The position numbers were made by a program, and so were the translations under genes. The notes beneath the pieces were generated by a model, which saw only the letters and a program-made list of their open reading frames with translations, was not told the DNA's origin and searched no databases. From Labyrinthula sp. Ha (taxonomy: Eukaryota; Sar; Bigyra; Labyrinthulida; Labyrinthulaceae): 64,000 nucleotides of DNA. Of the stretch, positions 1-8,867 are shown one piece after another (position 1 is the stretch's first letter; each line of letters begins with the position of its first letter). The stretch is from positions 1,364,001 through 1,428,000 of the forward strand of contig JAALGZ010000009.1 in NCBI GenBank assembly GCA_015227615.1, in the 5' to 3' direction.

Positions 1-1494
1 AGATCTCAAATTGAATCTTTCAAAAGCCTTTTTTTTGAAGTTAAGCTATGCTTCTGCTATTCCAGATTAAATTCATATTGTTGCTCGATATATATAGTAA
101 ACATTTTCAGGCTTCGTTTCTTATCCATACAACACAGTATTCTCGTTTGTGGTTTTGGTATTACGATTTCTCGCATTCCATAATTCCAAACTTCTTTCAC
201 CAGTAAATTCCGGTAATCTCGTTATTCTATTTCCCTCAATAAAATTAAGTGCCCCGCTAAGATATATTCTACTGATAATGGCATATAGATGAATTTCAAC
301 TGCAGTTTAATAGTCTTGTACTCATAGTTCGCAGCTTGTAATATGTACTAACGTGACACTCTCCATATGGCATAATATATGATCGGCTTAAGTACACCTG
401 TGTTTATTCAGTTTTTATTATCCGGCAAGCAAATAAGAGAAGACCTTATAGAACAACTGTTAATGGTTAGCCTTCAAAAAGAATCAAAGTTGATAATTTG
501 TTTCACTAGTTAAATAACATAAAGAATACTAAAAGCGGTTGAACTTTGAAACCGAGAGGTTTTATTTTCTAACGATTATAAAGAAATAAAACCAAATTTC
601 AACTAATTTCTCAGACCCAGATTTATGATATCAATGGGTGTATTTTGATTCTTTCCTAGATAATTCATCTTCGACTCTTTCTCGTTAACAGAATCCTATG
701 TCTTTGACACCTACTTCTTAGCAAAAATCACTAGTTTCATCCACAGTATTTGACAGGAGAAGTTCATATGTCGTAAAGTTATATAAGACATTTCCACTAT
801 AAAAAATTCGCAGGAAAATGGTTCATTGAACTATATATTGGTAAAGAATGATTGATTGTCAGAACATTTAGGCCGATTGAGACTGTATGGGTGTCGAGAC
901 TTTAGGACATAATTCCTAGTCTTCTACGTCCCCATAGCTTTATCTCTGGTGCAAAACTAGACCTCAACGGTTAAAGCTTAAAGTACGAAATAATTTAAAA
1001 ATTATTATTATGAATTCAATAACAGCGCTAGTGGCTAAGAAGTCCTATAATATCGTCATATCTTGGTAGAAAGTAGGAATTGTTAGCAGAGTAAGAAGGC
1101 AGATGGTTTCCGAAAAAATATGGTAGAGCTTATAGTTAAAATATTTTCAACAACTAAAGAGATTTTTGTTTCAGTACTTGGTAGTGATAGACATCAAAAT
1201 TTACTTCATTTGGCTCCTTTATTTCATGTGCTCCATTTATTTCGTTGAAACTATGCAAAATATTAAAGGTAACAATCGAAGGAAGTGTGGAAACTGTATT
1301 GTAAGCTTTTAGAAACTGAAACTGTGAATAGGGACTCCAAAGATGAGTACCTTATAGGTTTTAATATAGATTAGGTCCTTGGTTGAGCAAATTTCTTTGC
1401 GGACGAATAATTTTATATCACTTGTGTTGAATTCCAATCAATTTATGTACTAAAAGCGAATATAAAATGTTCAAAAGTGATTAAATATATTATA
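1..1494. other. AT-rich stretch without recognised gene
   Basis: I see no ORF above about 60 codons, no RNA gene and no repeat here. The stretch ends at the target-site duplication of the Mutator-like element. It may be decayed transposon sequence or plain intergenic DNA. Confidence 0.5.
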
Positions 1495-1503
1495 GTTTCT
1501 CAA

Positions 1504-1582
1504 GGGCGCGGGTTTTTTGACTCCGGAGTCAGATACTCCTCGCGATTTCATTGGTCAGATCGATTTCCCAAAATTTTTTTTC
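1504..1582 (+). repeat. MULE left terminal inverted repeat
   Basis: It pairs with 5160-5239. Positions 1518-1531 form a perfect 14-base palindrome, TGACTCCGGAGTCA, repeated at 5212-5225. A CATTGG box follows in both arms. The preceding bases 1495-1503 are the left target duplication. Confidence 0.9.
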
Positions 1583-1703
1583 ATCATACTTCGTCTGAAT
1601 AAAGAAGGCGCAGAATTTGAGAATCCCATACTTAGAGAAAATTTAAAGAGGGCAGACAAAAATATTTTGGGCAAATTTCAAGACAAAATTACGAACAAAA
1701 ACT

Positions 1704-3801
1704 ATGCAAAAAGACAAAACCAAAGGGTCAGGCCTCCAACCAGAGGTTCTAGACCCTGAACAACAAACTCAAACAGATATACTAGGAAAATGGACTGCAG
1801 CAACCTATTCTACGTCAGAAGAAATGCTGGAAGTGATCAGTAGAGTTGCCAGTGGTCGTTTTAAGTGGAAAATTCGTGCTTCTCACTACTTTGACGAGGC
1901 AATTAGCTTTGCTAAGTGGGGTTGGAACTGCAAAAGACTTAAGAGATGTAAAATTAAGTGTAGTTCAGACGAAAATTGCTCGTTTGAAGTTAACATTAAG
2001 CTTAATCTTGAAACTTCTAAGTACATTTTCGTCGTAATTAACGAAAATCACTGCAATCATGAGGTAAAAGCACTAGGAAAGATTAAAAAATATGCACAAC
2101 AGCTTACAAGTGAAGAATTAAAAATGATTAAACACATAGGAGTTGCCGACAGTGGAATTGCAGCGGCAGATGTCGCTCTACATCGCAATTTTCCAGGCAC
2201 ATTGTTTGAGAAAGAACTAGTAAAACGAATTATGAAAAAAGCTAAAGAAGGCGTTGACGCTAGCGAAGATAATAATATTAAAAAAGTTAATTACGTGTGG
2301 GAAAAGATGCTTAGAACGTGGAGGAAGATTTGATCTGACTTGGGATTACCCCAAGGAAGGCAAAGCTATTCTAAATGGACTAAGCTTTCAAGAAGACCTA
2401 CAAAATAAATTAAAAAAAGTATACGGGGATAGTATCCAAGTGGATACTACCCATGGAATGAGCAGATATCGATTGGTGGCAATGTTCCCTTGCGGGATCG
2501 ATTGCTTCCGTAAAACAATAAATTTCGGGTGCTCAATGATGGAAAGTGAGGCCAGTAAAGATGTTGTGAAAGGGCTGAAACTTCTGGGTCTTCAGGATGC
2601 AAAAGTCATCATGACCGATGGGAGTAAAGCTCTGGAAGCAGCTGTTGAGGAACTAGGGGCATCTCACGTTCTTTGCAGGAAACACTTTCTTTCAACCTTG
2701 AACTCAGCAACATCTGGCCTAAAAGGGATGAAAAAAATAAAATTTACAAGCAGCTTGGGGGATGTTCTCACTGGAATCTTTTCAGAAGAAAAAGAACTTG
2801 ATCAGCTTATTGAAAACATGTTGATTGAATATCCTGAAGCAGCACAGCAAGTTGCCCTAAAAAAAATTAAGGAAAAAAAAAACAAAGTGTGTTGGGAAAT
2901 GACGAGAAAACTTCCAACGTTCTCTCACAGCGCTACTCAGAGGGTTGAATCATTTCACTCAGCAATTAAAGGGAATGGTTCTTTGAAAAGTACTCTTAAA
3001 ACTTGGACCCTAGATGAAGTTGTAACCCACCACGAGAATAATGTGGATAAGTACATGGAGAAAACTTTGAAAAAGATTAAGGATTTGATTCGGGAGGTTA
3101 AAGATTTTTCAAAGGAAGCTGATGAAATGTTCACAAAAGAGTTGAAGTTGATGGGAGCGTGTTGGATTGTTGAAGAGTTGAGTTCAAGAAAGTTCATTGT
3201 CAGTGATGCAAACATGAGAGTAAAGATGAAACATGTGCTGGAGGTTGTTGAAAGGGAAGGGGTAAAACTTCAGTCATGTACTTGTGAAACCTGGACAAAT
3301 CAACGTTTTCCATGTCGTCACTATGCCCGGTATTGTGATCGTAAAAAGATCCAATACATGGACATAGATCATCTTCCAGCGAGGTGGAGGTACCAGGAGC
3401 ATCCTATGTTCAAGCAGGCACTAAGGGAGATGGGGCGAGAAGTCGATGGCCCACGTGGGTGTATTGAGTTCAAGGTGAAAGTTCCACCTGTGAACGCAGC
3501 TTACATCCCAAGAAAGCCGGAAGCTAAATATTCCAAGCTCCTCACTGCATGCAAAGCGCTCTGTGAAGAGGCGAAAAGCAGCAACGAGGGCTGGAAGAAA
3601 AGCCACGCAGCAGTCTTGAAGATGACCGCTGCGCTTAGGGAGAACCCAGATGGAGACTTCGGGGATTTGGATGAAGTTTCTGAAGAAAGCGGGATCATGT
3701 TTGGCTCACCAAAGAAGAGGGTCAAGAAAAGGAAGGTGAAGGGAGAAAACGTGGTTTTGTCTCTGGACTTCTCTCAGAACACTTTTCTCACAGATGAGTG
3801 A
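1704..3801 (+). CDS. MULE transposase, two frames (frameshifted)
   Basis: Transposase expected to cut and join the ends of its MULE. The first frame (1704-2333, 209 codons) carries a WRKY/GCM1- or FAR1-like N-terminal zinc finger, with cysteines in CKIKCSSDENC and histidines in HCNH. The second frame (ORF 2254-3801, 515 codons) carries the catalytic domain. Its first Asp is in VDTTHG (about residue 64), its second in MTDGSKAL (122) and its Glu in TQRVESFHSAIKG (232). A SWIM zinc finger follows, CTC at 342-344 with CRH at 354-356. The two frames overlap at 2254-2333 and the protein similarity appears to cross there, so one +1 frame change is needed. I tested GT...AG pairs for a tiny intron and found none that restored the frame convincingly. 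A single-base indel is the simplest reading. The C-terminus is basic (KKRVKKRKVK), perhaps a nuclear signal. The start codon is uncertain. Confidence 0.85.
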
Positions 3802-3834
3802 GAAAAGTGATCTGTTCTTGAACATAAATCTTTA

Positions 3835-4850
3835 ACATTGCACACTTTACTTTTCTTGAACATAAACTTGATCTTTGAACATAAATCCTTGAACCCAAAC
3901 CCCTCTCCCTTTTTTTTGAAATATAAATCCTTGAACCCAAACCCCTCTCCCTTTTTTTTGAAATATAAATCCTTGAACTTTTTTTTGAAATATAAATCCC
4001 TGAACCCAAACCCCCCTCCCTTTTTTTTATTGAAATATAAATCCTTGAACTTTTTTTTTAAATACAAAACCTTGAACCCAAACCCCTCTCCCTTTTTTTT
4101 GAAATATAAATCCCTGAACCCAAACCCCTCTCCCTTTTTTTGAAATATAAATCCTTGAACTTTTTCTTGAAATATAAATCCTTGAACCCAAACCCCTCTC
4201 CCTTTTTTTTGAAATATAAATCCTTGAACTTTTTTTTTGAAATACAAATCCTTGAACTTTTTTTTGAAAATATAAATTCCTTGAACTTTTTTTTAAGAAT
4301 ATAAATTCCTTGAACCTTTTTCTTTTGAAATATAAGTTGAACCCTACCACCCAACCATGCAGAAGAGAGCAGAGCTCTCAACTGCATTTTCAACCCTATC
4401 CCAAGTTTTAAAATCCTGAACCTTTTTTTGAAATATAAAATCCTTGAACATTTTTTCTTTGAAATATAAAATCCTTGATCCCGTTTCTTTTTTTTTTGGA
4501 AATATAAAATCCTGAACATTTTTCTTTTCAATATAAAATCCTGAACTTGTTTCTCTTAGAATATAAAATCTTGAACCGTTTTTGTTTTAAAATATAAATC
4601 CTGAAGCTTTTTTCTTTGAAATGTAACATCTTGAAGATTTTCTTTTAAATATAAAATCTTGAACATTTTCTTTTAAAATAAGAAATCCTGAACCTTTTTT
4701 GTTTTAAATATAAAATCTTGAAGCTTTTTTGTTTTAAATATAACATCTTGAACATTTTTTCTTTTAAATATAACATCTTGAACATTTTCCTTTTGAATAT
4801 AAAATCTTTAAAATTTTGTTTTTAAATATAAAATCTTGGTCCCTGATTAG
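3835..4850. repeat. Degenerate minisatellite inside the MULE
   Basis: About 1 kb of tandem units, each a T-run followed by a core like AAATATAAATCCTTGAAC. The first part alternates long units that add CCCAAACCCCTCTCCC (about 42 bases) with short units (about 27 bases). From about 4420 the units lose the C-rich part and drift toward AAATATAAAATCTTGAACA. The array follows the transposase stop and ends before the right inverted repeat. Long ORFs on either strand here (for example minus 3774-4531) are by-products of the repeat. Confidence 0.85.
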
Positions 4851-5159
4851 TTGCTGGTGTTAAAATAATTCTTCCCCCTTTCAGCACCTATGTATTAACA
4901 AAAGAATATACCTTTGTCCCTTACTACCTCACTTCCTGCACTCCATCTTTTTGAATTTATATACCTCTTGTAAGCTTTTCTTCATTTCTTGTAAATAATT
5001 GTTGATTTTTTCCAAAATTTGGTTTATTCTTTATCAATCGTGTTCCATCTTTGAAAATATCCTCTTTTCTTGTTCTTAATCTTGTTCTTTGATGTCTTTT
5101 ACTATTATGATCTCGTGATTTCATATTTTCAATCTTTATTTTGTTGGTTTGTTTTTTTT

Positions 5160-5239
5160 GAAAAAAAATTTTGGGCAATTGAAAATTCGGCCAATGAAAA
5201 TTTGGAGTATTTGACTCCGGAGTCAAAAAACCCTATTCC
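5160..5239 (-). repeat. MULE right terminal inverted repeat
   Basis: This is the reverse complement of 1504-1582, with scattered mismatches and the same palindrome at 5212-5225. The right target duplication GTTTCTCAA follows at 5240-5248. Confidence 0.9.
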
Positions 5240-5361
5240 GTTTCTCAAAGTAAACTAATTATATTTTATAATTATCATGATATTTTATAATTTTTTATAT
5301 AGAAATTTTTATTGTTTTGAAATTCTAATACCCAAAATATATAACCAAATGGTTATATATT

Positions 5362-5393
5362 ATTGGTTATATTTAATTTTCTATCCAATGAAA
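5362..5393 (+). promoter_or_regulatory. CCAAT-type boxes upstream of 5429 gene
   Basis: ATTGGTTAT at 5362-5370 and CCAATGAAA at 5385-5393 lie 35 to 70 bases before the ATG at 5429. The same CCAATGAAA string, in promoter orientation, occurs before the LSM2 ATG. This is motif recognition only. Confidence 0.3.
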
Positions 5394-5428
5394 ATACAAA
5401 ATCTAAAAAAGAAAAAAGAAACTAAAAA

Positions 5429-7201
5429 ATGCAAAAAAATCTCTCCGAATCAAAAGAATCTCAATTAGAAGAATCAAATCAAATATTATCAGATAAAGAT
5501 GATATTAAACAACTTTCATCAAATCTTAAACAAAAACTAAAACTTCTTTCTGAAAAACTTGAAGCTATCTCCACAAACCAAGTTGAAGAACTTTCTTATA
5601 CAAATATAGAACCTCAATTTGAACTAAAACAAACAATTCCAGAGACACAATATTCAAATTCACAAATATTTTTATATGGACATAATCGAGTATCTTCATT
5701 AGTAAGTCAATTACTTACACATTATGGAATATCAAATATAACTTTTATAGATAACTCTTTTACACTTCCTCAACAAAGTATATTTTCTTATGAAACAACA
5801 ACAAAAACTTCTTCTGTTTCTGGATATCATTTTATTTTTACATCAAATATTTTGGAAAATGGTGAAAATGGTGTATTTATTCAATATAAAGAAGGAATAT
5901 TAAAGTTTATATGTGGAGAAGTTGATATTAATGAAGAAAGTGAAATAAATAGTTTAGAAGAATATGAAGTTTATATATTAAGTGGATATATTATAAAATA
6001 TATTTTACAAGTATTAAATACAGAATATTTTTATTATGAACAAAGTGTATTTGATAAAGATATAATTATGAAAAGTATTCCTAAATCAGTTGATATGACT
6101 GAATATGAAGTTAATTCTATGAAAGTTGAAGCAGCACAAAGTATTAAAAGTGGAAGAATATTTGAACAACAAGAAGAAAATGAAGAAATAGATTTAGGAG
6201 AAAAAGAAGAGTTTTATCCAGAAGAAAAAGTTGTGCAGAGAAATGACTTTCATACACAACAAAAAGAGGACGAAGTGAATAACCCATGGCAAGAAGAAGT
6301 TCAGTTGAGTAAAAATAATATTGATGAACAAGTTTGGGGTGCACAACAAGAACAAAATGAGGTTGAGGAAGTTTGGGAGCAACAACCTGAAGAGAATATT
6401 GGAAAACAGGTTTGGAGTCAACAGGAAAACCAAAATGAAGAGCAACAAACCTGGAATCAGCAAAATGTGGGTGATCAAGGATGGGATAAACAAGTTGAAA
6501 ATAATGAGAACGAACAAGTTTGGGATGAACAACCTCAACAGATAGAAGAAAACCACCATGAGCAACAAACTTGGGATGAACAAACTGGACAAGAGCAAAA
6601 TTGGAATCAGGAATCTGAGGTTAATGAAGAACAACAAAATTGGGATGACCAAGCTAAAATAGGTGTAGAAGAACAAGGTTGGGATCAACAACCAGAAGAA
6701 ACTAAAAAAACTGTAGAAGAACAAGGTTGGGATGAACAACCAGAAGTAACTGAAAAAACTGTAGAAGAACAAGTTTGGGATCAACAACCAGAAGAAACTA
6801 AAAAAACTGTAGAAGAACAAGGTTGGGATCAACAACCAGAAGAAACTGAAAAAACTGTAGAAGAACAAGTTTGGGATCAGCAAGGTGAAGAACAAGGTTG
6901 GAATAACCAAGAAGAAGAAACTGAAAAAGCTGTAGAAGAACAAGTTTGGGATCAGCAAGGTGAAGAACAAGGTTGGAATAACCAAGAAGAAGAAGCTGCT
7001 TGGGGAGAAGAAGAACAACAAGGAGATTTTTTTGGAGGAGAAGAAAACGAAAAAGATATATTTGGAGAAGGAGAACAACAAGAGTGGAATGAAGAAAGTC
7101 AAGGTTGGGATGAACAACAGCAAGAAGAAGGTTGGGGACAAGAAGAAGCAGGAGAATATTTTCAAAGTGGAAAAAATGAATTTGAAGATATAGGAATATA
7201 A
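5429..7201 (+). CDS. Acidic tryptophan-repeat (GW/VWDQQ) protein
   Basis: 590 codons; function not recognised. Residues 1-60 are polar and may form a short coiled coil. Residues 70-230 look folded. The segment beginning FLYGHNRVSSLVSQLLTHYG and ending in TFIDN faintly resembles the Rossmann start of ThiF/E1-like enzymes such as UBA5, but the glycine loop is not conserved, so this is weak. From about residue 290 to 578 the protein is Glu/Gln/Asn-rich and disordered, with about 22 tryptophans spaced 8-20 residues apart in contexts such as GWDQQPEE, VWDQQ and GWNNQEEE. Bases 6665-6856 hold four 48-base units and 6857-7006 two 75-base units, so the repeat is also expanding at DNA level. The tail has GDFFGG, DIFGEG and GWGQEE. 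The stop lies one base from the LSM2 stop on the other strand. GW repeats can bind Argonaute, and W/F-acidic motifs can bind adaptor ears; neither role is shown here. Confidence 0.8.
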   Translation: MQKNLSESKESQLEESNQILSDKDDIKQLSSNLKQKLKLLSEKLEAISTNQVEELSYTNIEPQFELKQTIPETQYSNSQIFLYGHNRVSSLVSQLLTHYGISNITFIDNSFTLPQQSIFSYETTTKTSSVSGYHFIFTSNILENGENGVFIQYKEGILKFICGEVDINEESEINSLEEYEVYILSGYIIKYILQVLNTEYFYYEQSVFDKDIIMKSIPKSVDMTEYEVNSMKVEAAQSIKSGRIFEQQEENEEIDLGEKEEFYPEEKVVQRNDFHTQQKEDEVNNPWQEEVQLSKNNIDEQVWGAQQEQNEVEEVWEQQPEENIGKQVWSQQENQNEEQQTWNQQNVGDQGWDKQVENNENEQVWDEQPQQIEENHHEQQTWDEQTGQEQNWNQESEVNEEQQNWDDQAKIGVEEQGWDQQPEETKKTVEEQGWDEQPEVTEKTVEEQVWDQQPEETKKTVEEQGWDQQPEETEKTVEEQVWDQQGEEQGWNNQEEETEKAVEEQVWDQQGEEQGWNNQEEEAAWGEEEQQGDFFGGEENEKDIFGEGEQQEWNEESQGWDEQQQEEGWGQEEAGEYFQSGKNEFEDIGI

Positions 7202-7202
7202 T

Positions 7203-7484
7203 TTATGAATTATTTTTTGCTTCTTTTCTAGCTGCTTCTTCAAGATAATTTATTTGAACATCTTCTTCTTGTATTTCAACATATCTTATAACAGAACCTC
7301 TTATAAAACAGTCTTTAAGTAAATCAAGTTGTTTAATAGATGATGATTTAGATTTAACATCATTTAATTTTATATTTAAATATTGATCAACTGAATGTAA
7401 AGTTCCTTCAATTATAATATCATTCTTTAATTCAACTTTTATCTTTTTATCCACTAATGTTTTAAAAAATGAATAGAATAACAT
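7203..7484 (-). CDS. LSM2: LSM2, U6 snRNA-associated Sm-like protein
   Basis: 93 aa, full length for the family (human LSM2 is 95). LSM2 is a subunit of the LSM1-7 ring in cytoplasmic mRNA decay and the LSM2-8 ring that binds the U6 snRNA 3' end in the nucleus. The start MLFYSFFKTLVDKKIKVELK, the Sm1 segment GTLHSVDQYLNIKL and the Sm2 segment CFIRGSVIRYVE match LSM2 closely, as does the AARKEA tail. There is no intron. It converges with the tryptophan-repeat gene, with one base (7202) between the two stop codons, so the 3' UTRs of the two must overlap. Upstream, 66 bases separate it from the stop of the next minus-strand gene, and they hold two CCAAT boxes. Confidence 0.96.
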   Translation of the reverse strand: MLFYSFFKTLVDKKIKVELKNDIIIEGTLHSVDQYLNIKLNDVKSKSSSIKQLDLLKDCFIRGSVIRYVEIQEEDVQINYLEEAARKEAKNNS

Positions 7485-7496
7485 TATTTTTAATAT

Positions 7497-7533
7497 GATT
7501 GGTTAATAATATATATTTAATTCATTTCATTGG
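7497..7533 (-). promoter_or_regulatory. CCAAT boxes upstream of LSM2
   Basis: On the minus strand, CCAATGAAA (7525-7533) and CCAAT (7498-7502) lie within 50 bases of the LSM2 ATG. The short spacer must hold both this promoter and the terminator of the 7551-8114 gene. Confidence 0.3.
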
Positions 7534-7550
7534 CTTAAATTAATATCGTT

Positions 7551-8114
7551 TTAGCCTCGTCTTGGTGTATTTGAATGAATAATTGATTTTTTTAAATATG
7601 AACGATTATTATTTTCACAATAAGCATTTAAAGAAAAATTATGAGCAAAACTTTTATCTCTTGAAAATATTTTTTTTAGTTTATTATCTCCTTCAAAACA
7701 TACACAAGGACTTTTTAGTTTCTTTCTTGTAGACTGATTCTGTTTTGTCGGATTAATCCACATATTTAAATTAAAAAAGGATTTTTTTTTACTTTTCTTT
7801 CTTGATTTTTTCAATAATGGTGAGTTTTTCATAAGTTTTTCACATTCCCAAGGTAATAAATATCCTTTTTTCTTTATTTCTTTTTCTTGTTTCTTAAAAT
7901 GATATGAAGGAAGGTATTTTGATTTAGATACTAACCAAGTTTTTGATGGATCTCTTTTTTCAATATTAGAGATTTCTTCTATATCTAATCTCTGTCTTTC
8001 TGTACAAAATGGATTTTCATATATATTTATAATATCTTTTCTTTTTTTATATAATTTTAACTTTTCTCTTCTTTGTGATTCTTTTTTTAATATTTTTTCT
8101 TCTTTTTTAAACAT
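7551..8114 (-). CDS. Small basic protein, function unknown
   Basis: 187 codons, very lysine-rich, starting MFKKEEKILKKESQRREK and ending SNTPRRG. I recognise no domain. The middle (residues 60-115) has aromatic patches (TWLVSKSKYLPSYHF, YLLPWECEKL) between lysine runs such as KKSRKKSKKK, which could serve for nuclear import or nucleic-acid or microtubule binding. The ORF looks real: it is uninterrupted and fits the tight same-strand row LSM2, this gene, CFAP20, CFAP97-like, with spacers of 66 and 60 bases. A flagellar role is possible by neighbourhood only. Confidence 0.65.
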   Translation of the reverse strand: MFKKEEKILKKESQRREKLKLYKKRKDIINIYENPFCTERQRLDIEEISNIEKRDPSKTWLVSKSKYLPSYHFKKQEKEIKKKGYLLPWECEKLMKNSPLLKKSRKKSKKKSFFNLNMWINPTKQNQSTRKKLKSPCVCFEGDNKLKKIFSRDKSFAHNFSLNAYCENNNRSYLKKSIIHSNTPRRG

Positions 8115-8174
8115 ATGTTTACGATAGTGTTTAACGTTTAATTTGTTTTAGTCTACAGATATATATTTATATGT

Positions 8175-8835
8175 TTATTTATTTTCTTGTTTTTCTGTTT
8201 TATTTTCTTTTATTGTTTTATTTTCTTTTCCTTTTTCTTCTTTATTTACTGGTAGAAATAATTTAAACTCTGGTGGTAATTCTTCTTCACTATATAATCT
8301 ATCTGAAAAATATATTCTTCTTATTCTACAATTTGCATGTATTTGAATACGTAGTGTTTCAATATAATTTGTTCCATATGCTCTACCTGTAAAATCTGCC
8401 AAGTTAAATTGTATTTGATTCCATCCTGAATCTAATCTCATAGGCATAGTACAAATAAAAGGTTTTACTCTTGTTGTACTTTGATAATTACTTGCTCTAA
8501 ATCTTCTTCTTACCTATATTTTATATAAAATAAAAATATACATTTTTATCATCTAAAACTTGTACTTCAAAAGTAAAATATCTATTCATATTTTTAATAA
8601 TCATAACTAGAAAAGGAAGTTTTATTCCTAAAGTTTGTGTAGCTTTTCTTGGACAAGATATATAATTTGTAGATACATTTGTTCCACATATTTCAAGTAC
8701 AGAAGATTGTATATCTTCATCTGTTATTCTTTTGATATGTCCATTCTTTACTTCACTATCCCATATTTGTAGTGGTTTACTACCTATAGAATAAAGTACT
8801 GAAAGAAAACCAGATTGATATGTATTTCTAAACAT
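8175..8835 (-). CDS. CFAP20: CFAP20 (Bug22), spliced, one 28-nt intron
   Basis: Inner-junction protein of axonemal doublet microtubules, needed for ciliary motility and found in nearly all flagellated eukaryotes. Exon 1 (8542-8835, 98 codons) starts [20 protein letters not shown] and ends QVLDDKN. Exon 2 (8175-8513) starts [19 protein letters not shown] and contains [15 protein letters not shown] and [18 protein letters not shown], almost identical to animal CFAP20. Removing GT...AG bases 8514-8541 joins KN to VRRRF exactly as in the human protein; without splicing the ORF runs into a stop inside the intron. The product is 210 aa against 193 in human, the excess being a Lys/Glu/Asn-rich tail. 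Only 32 bases separate it from the CFAP97-like stop upstream. Confidence 0.96.
8514..8541 (-). other. 28-nt spliceosomal intron of CFAP20
   Basis: On the minus strand the intron begins GTATATTTTT and ends AAATATAG, and contains only A and T apart from its splice-site guanines. It falls between codons (phase 0), and the flanking protein matches the family without gaps, so the boundaries are secure. Confidence 0.93.
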
Positions 8836-8867
8836 AGTTTTTTGTTTTTATTTAACGCTTAAATTTC

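Larger units (their letters stand above)
1504..5239 (+). mobile_element. Mutator-like (MULE) DNA transposon, 3.74 kb
   Basis: Both ends carry the same roughly 80-bp inverted repeat. The left end reads inward from 1504 and the right end from 5239; both contain GGGTTTTTTGACTCCGGAGTCA within the first 30 bases. The 9-base sequence GTTTCTCAA directly flanks the element on both sides (1495-1503 and 5240-5248), which fits the 9- to 11-bp target duplications of MULEs. Inside are a plus-strand transposase (1704-3801) with DDE and SWIM zinc-finger motifs, a 1-kb minisatellite, and little else. The element lies about 190 bases upstream of the tryptophan-repeat gene. The well matched inverted repeats and clean target duplication suggest fairly recent movement, but the transposase changes frame once, so this copy is probably not autonomous. 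Confidence 0.9.

Noticed and set aside
1517-1759. 80-codon ORF at the start of the MULE
   Set aside because: It begins in the terminal inverted repeat and overlaps the transposase in another frame; no similarity seen.
3774-4531. Several 70-157 codon ORFs on both strands
   Set aside because: They are translations of the minisatellite units in different frames.
6194-7243. 349-codon minus-strand ORF opposite the tryptophan-repeat gene
   Set aside because: It is a shadow of the GAA/CAA-rich repeat, which gives TTC/TTG codons without stops on the other strand; composition is hydrophobic low-complexity and no motif is present.
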